DNA from: Ensifer sp. WSM1721
Lineage (GTDB): Bacteria; Pseudomonadota; Alphaproteobacteria; Rhizobiales; Rhizobiaceae
DNA length: 64,000 nucleotides
NCBI RefSeq assembly: GCF_000513895.2
Contig: NZ_CP165783.1
Coordinates: forward strand, 1-64,000
Reading direction: 5' to 3'
In this document: positions 63,486 to 64,000 of the stretch, piece by piece
Position numbering within the stretch: the stretch's first letter is position 1
How the letters are laid out: each line of letters opens with the position of its first letter
Made by a program: the position numbers and the translations under genes
Notes under the pieces: generated by a model
Database searches by the model: none
What the model saw: only the letters and a program-made list of their open reading frames with translations
What the model was told of the DNA's origin: nothing

Positions 63486-63675
63486 AGACCAGGAAGCCGG
63501 CCGACGAGACGACGAAGCCCCAGCCGAAGCCGGAGATGATTGCGTCGAGAACCACCTTGGAGATCGAGGACAGGCTTTCAGGGAAGACCGTTCCCCAGCC
63601 GACAAATCCCAGGATGATGAACATGGCCGGCCAGAATACGGCCGGATCGATATGACTAGGTCGTGATGGCTCCAT
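63486..63675 (-). pseudogene. 5' fragment of a BCCT-family transporter gene
   Basis: The ATG at 63675 has GGGAGGAGC upstream. It reads MEPSRPSHIDPAVFWPAMFI then ILGFVGWGTVFPESL and FGWGFVVSSAGFLV, the first helix region of betaine/carnitine/choline transporters. After about 62 codons it runs into the SDR scrap. The rest of the transporter is absent here. Confidence 0.8.
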
Positions 63676-63731
63676 TTTTTGCTCCTCCCAATAAACCTCT
63701 TGGCCGCCGCTGCTCCGGGCAGCCAAGCCAA

Positions 63732-64000
63732 TCATGCGACCCTGTCCGGCGGATCGCGGCCGTCGAAAAAGGCAGTGATATTCTCGACCACCTTCATCCC
63801 CATTGCCGTGCGTGTCTCGGCCGTCGCGCTGCCGAGATGCGGCAGAAGCACGACGTTTTCCAGAGCCGTGAGGCCGGCGGGCACCGACGGCTCACCCTCA
63901 TACACATCGAGACCGGCGCCGGCGATGGGCCCTGATCTCAGCGCCTCGACGAGGGCTGTCGTATCGACGACATCACCCCGGGCCGTGTTGATCAGGAAGG
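63732..64000 (-). CDS. 2-hydroxyacid dehydrogenase (glyoxylate/hydroxypyruvate reductase type), partial
   Basis: Only the C-terminal 88 codons are in the window; the gene continues beyond its right edge. The text FLINTARGDVVDTTALVEAL carries the catalytic-arginine region, and AGAGLDVYEGEPSVPAGLTA followed by LLPHLGSATAETRTAMG holds the catalytic histidine (PHLGS). This is the D-isomer-specific 2-hydroxyacid dehydrogenase family; the ENVVLLPHLGSAT pattern fits GhrB/GyaR-like reductases. No specific substrate can be given from a fragment. Confidence 0.9.
   Translation of the reverse strand, partial: FLINTARGDVVDTTALVEALRSGPIAGAGLDVYEGEPSVPAGLTALENVVLLPHLGSATAETRTAMGMKVVENITAFFDGRDPPDRVA

Noticed and set aside
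62437..63666. 409-codon plus-strand frame
   Set aside because: Mostly antisense to the solute-binding protein remnant; only its 63433-63485 part is meaningful, as an SDR fragment.

Overview
The window reads as part of a large secondary replicon (megaplasmid or chromid) of a Rhizobiaceae alphaproteobacterium, most likely Sinorhizobium/Ensifer. The signs are RepA/RepB/RepC of the repABC family, rhizobial palindromic intergenic repeats, an αr14-type small RNA with repeated CCTCCTCCC loops, and a pca/pob aromatic catabolism set of rhizobial type. GC content is high throughout. No tRNA, rRNA or CRISPR array was seen, and no nod or nif genes.

Layout. 0-2.5 kb: repA and repB with a parS-like palindrome inside repB, but no repC behind them; a mosaic of palindromic repeats follows. 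2.5-6.8 kb: a sugar or polyol module (Gfo/Idh/MocA dehydrogenase and two TIM-barrel isomerases) divergent from a LacI regulator across a perfect 18-bp palindrome. 6.8-15.7 kb: an acyltransferase, small secreted proteins (one with an in-frame TGA), a peroxiredoxin-like protein, an adenylate cyclase/TolB/TPR protein and a soluble FtsK-type translocase. 15.9-19.5 kb: a GntR-controlled polar amino acid ABC transporter. 19.5-21.2 kb: an ECF sigma factor and a DUF4142-cupredoxin pair that share one promoter motif. 21.3-21.4 kb: the small RNA. 21.9-22.2 kb: fragments of pcaR and a pcaQ-like gene. 22.2-27.7 kb: an RND efflux pump with a divergent TetR regulator. 28-33 kb: a periplasmic molybdenum aldehyde oxidoreductase (PaoABC type) with an AraC regulator. 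33.4-37.2 kb: a FitAB-type toxin-antitoxin pair, DUF2200, DUF1127 and an exported TPR protein. 37.2-41.1 kb: pcaIJF and divergent pcaR. 42.5-44.1 kb: a truncated repB end, a counter-transcribed RNA gene and an intact repC. 44.4-47 kb: a tyrosine recombinase and a Phd/VapC pair. 47-52 kb: DUF1326, gene scraps (ligase, LysR, gabD, IS6, resolvase), a candidate small RNA, and pobA with an AraC regulator. 52-62.3 kb: a lignin phenylpropanoid island. 62.3-64 kb: a three-way chimera of broken genes and the end of a 2-hydroxyacid dehydrogenase.

How the genes fit together. The aromatic genes form a route from lignin monomers towards the TCA cycle. CalA and an aryl-aldehyde dehydrogenase would turn coniferyl alcohol into ferulate. 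Fcs, Ech and Vdh would turn ferulate into vanillate or 4-coumarate into 4-hydroxybenzoate. PobA makes protocatechuate, and PcaIJF finishes the beta-ketoadipate pathway. The middle steps (vanAB, pcaGHBDC) are not in the window. Control is layered: a sigma-54 activator with a matching promoter and upstream palindrome, a MarR repressor with its operator, PcaR with its operator, and a PobR-like AraC protein.

The most unusual feature is the split replication system: repAB without repC at one place, and repC with its antisense RNA and a repB scrap 40 kb away. Many gene fragments, including two non-overlapping inverted pieces of one LysR gene at 22 and 49 kb, show that this replicon was rearranged repeatedly.
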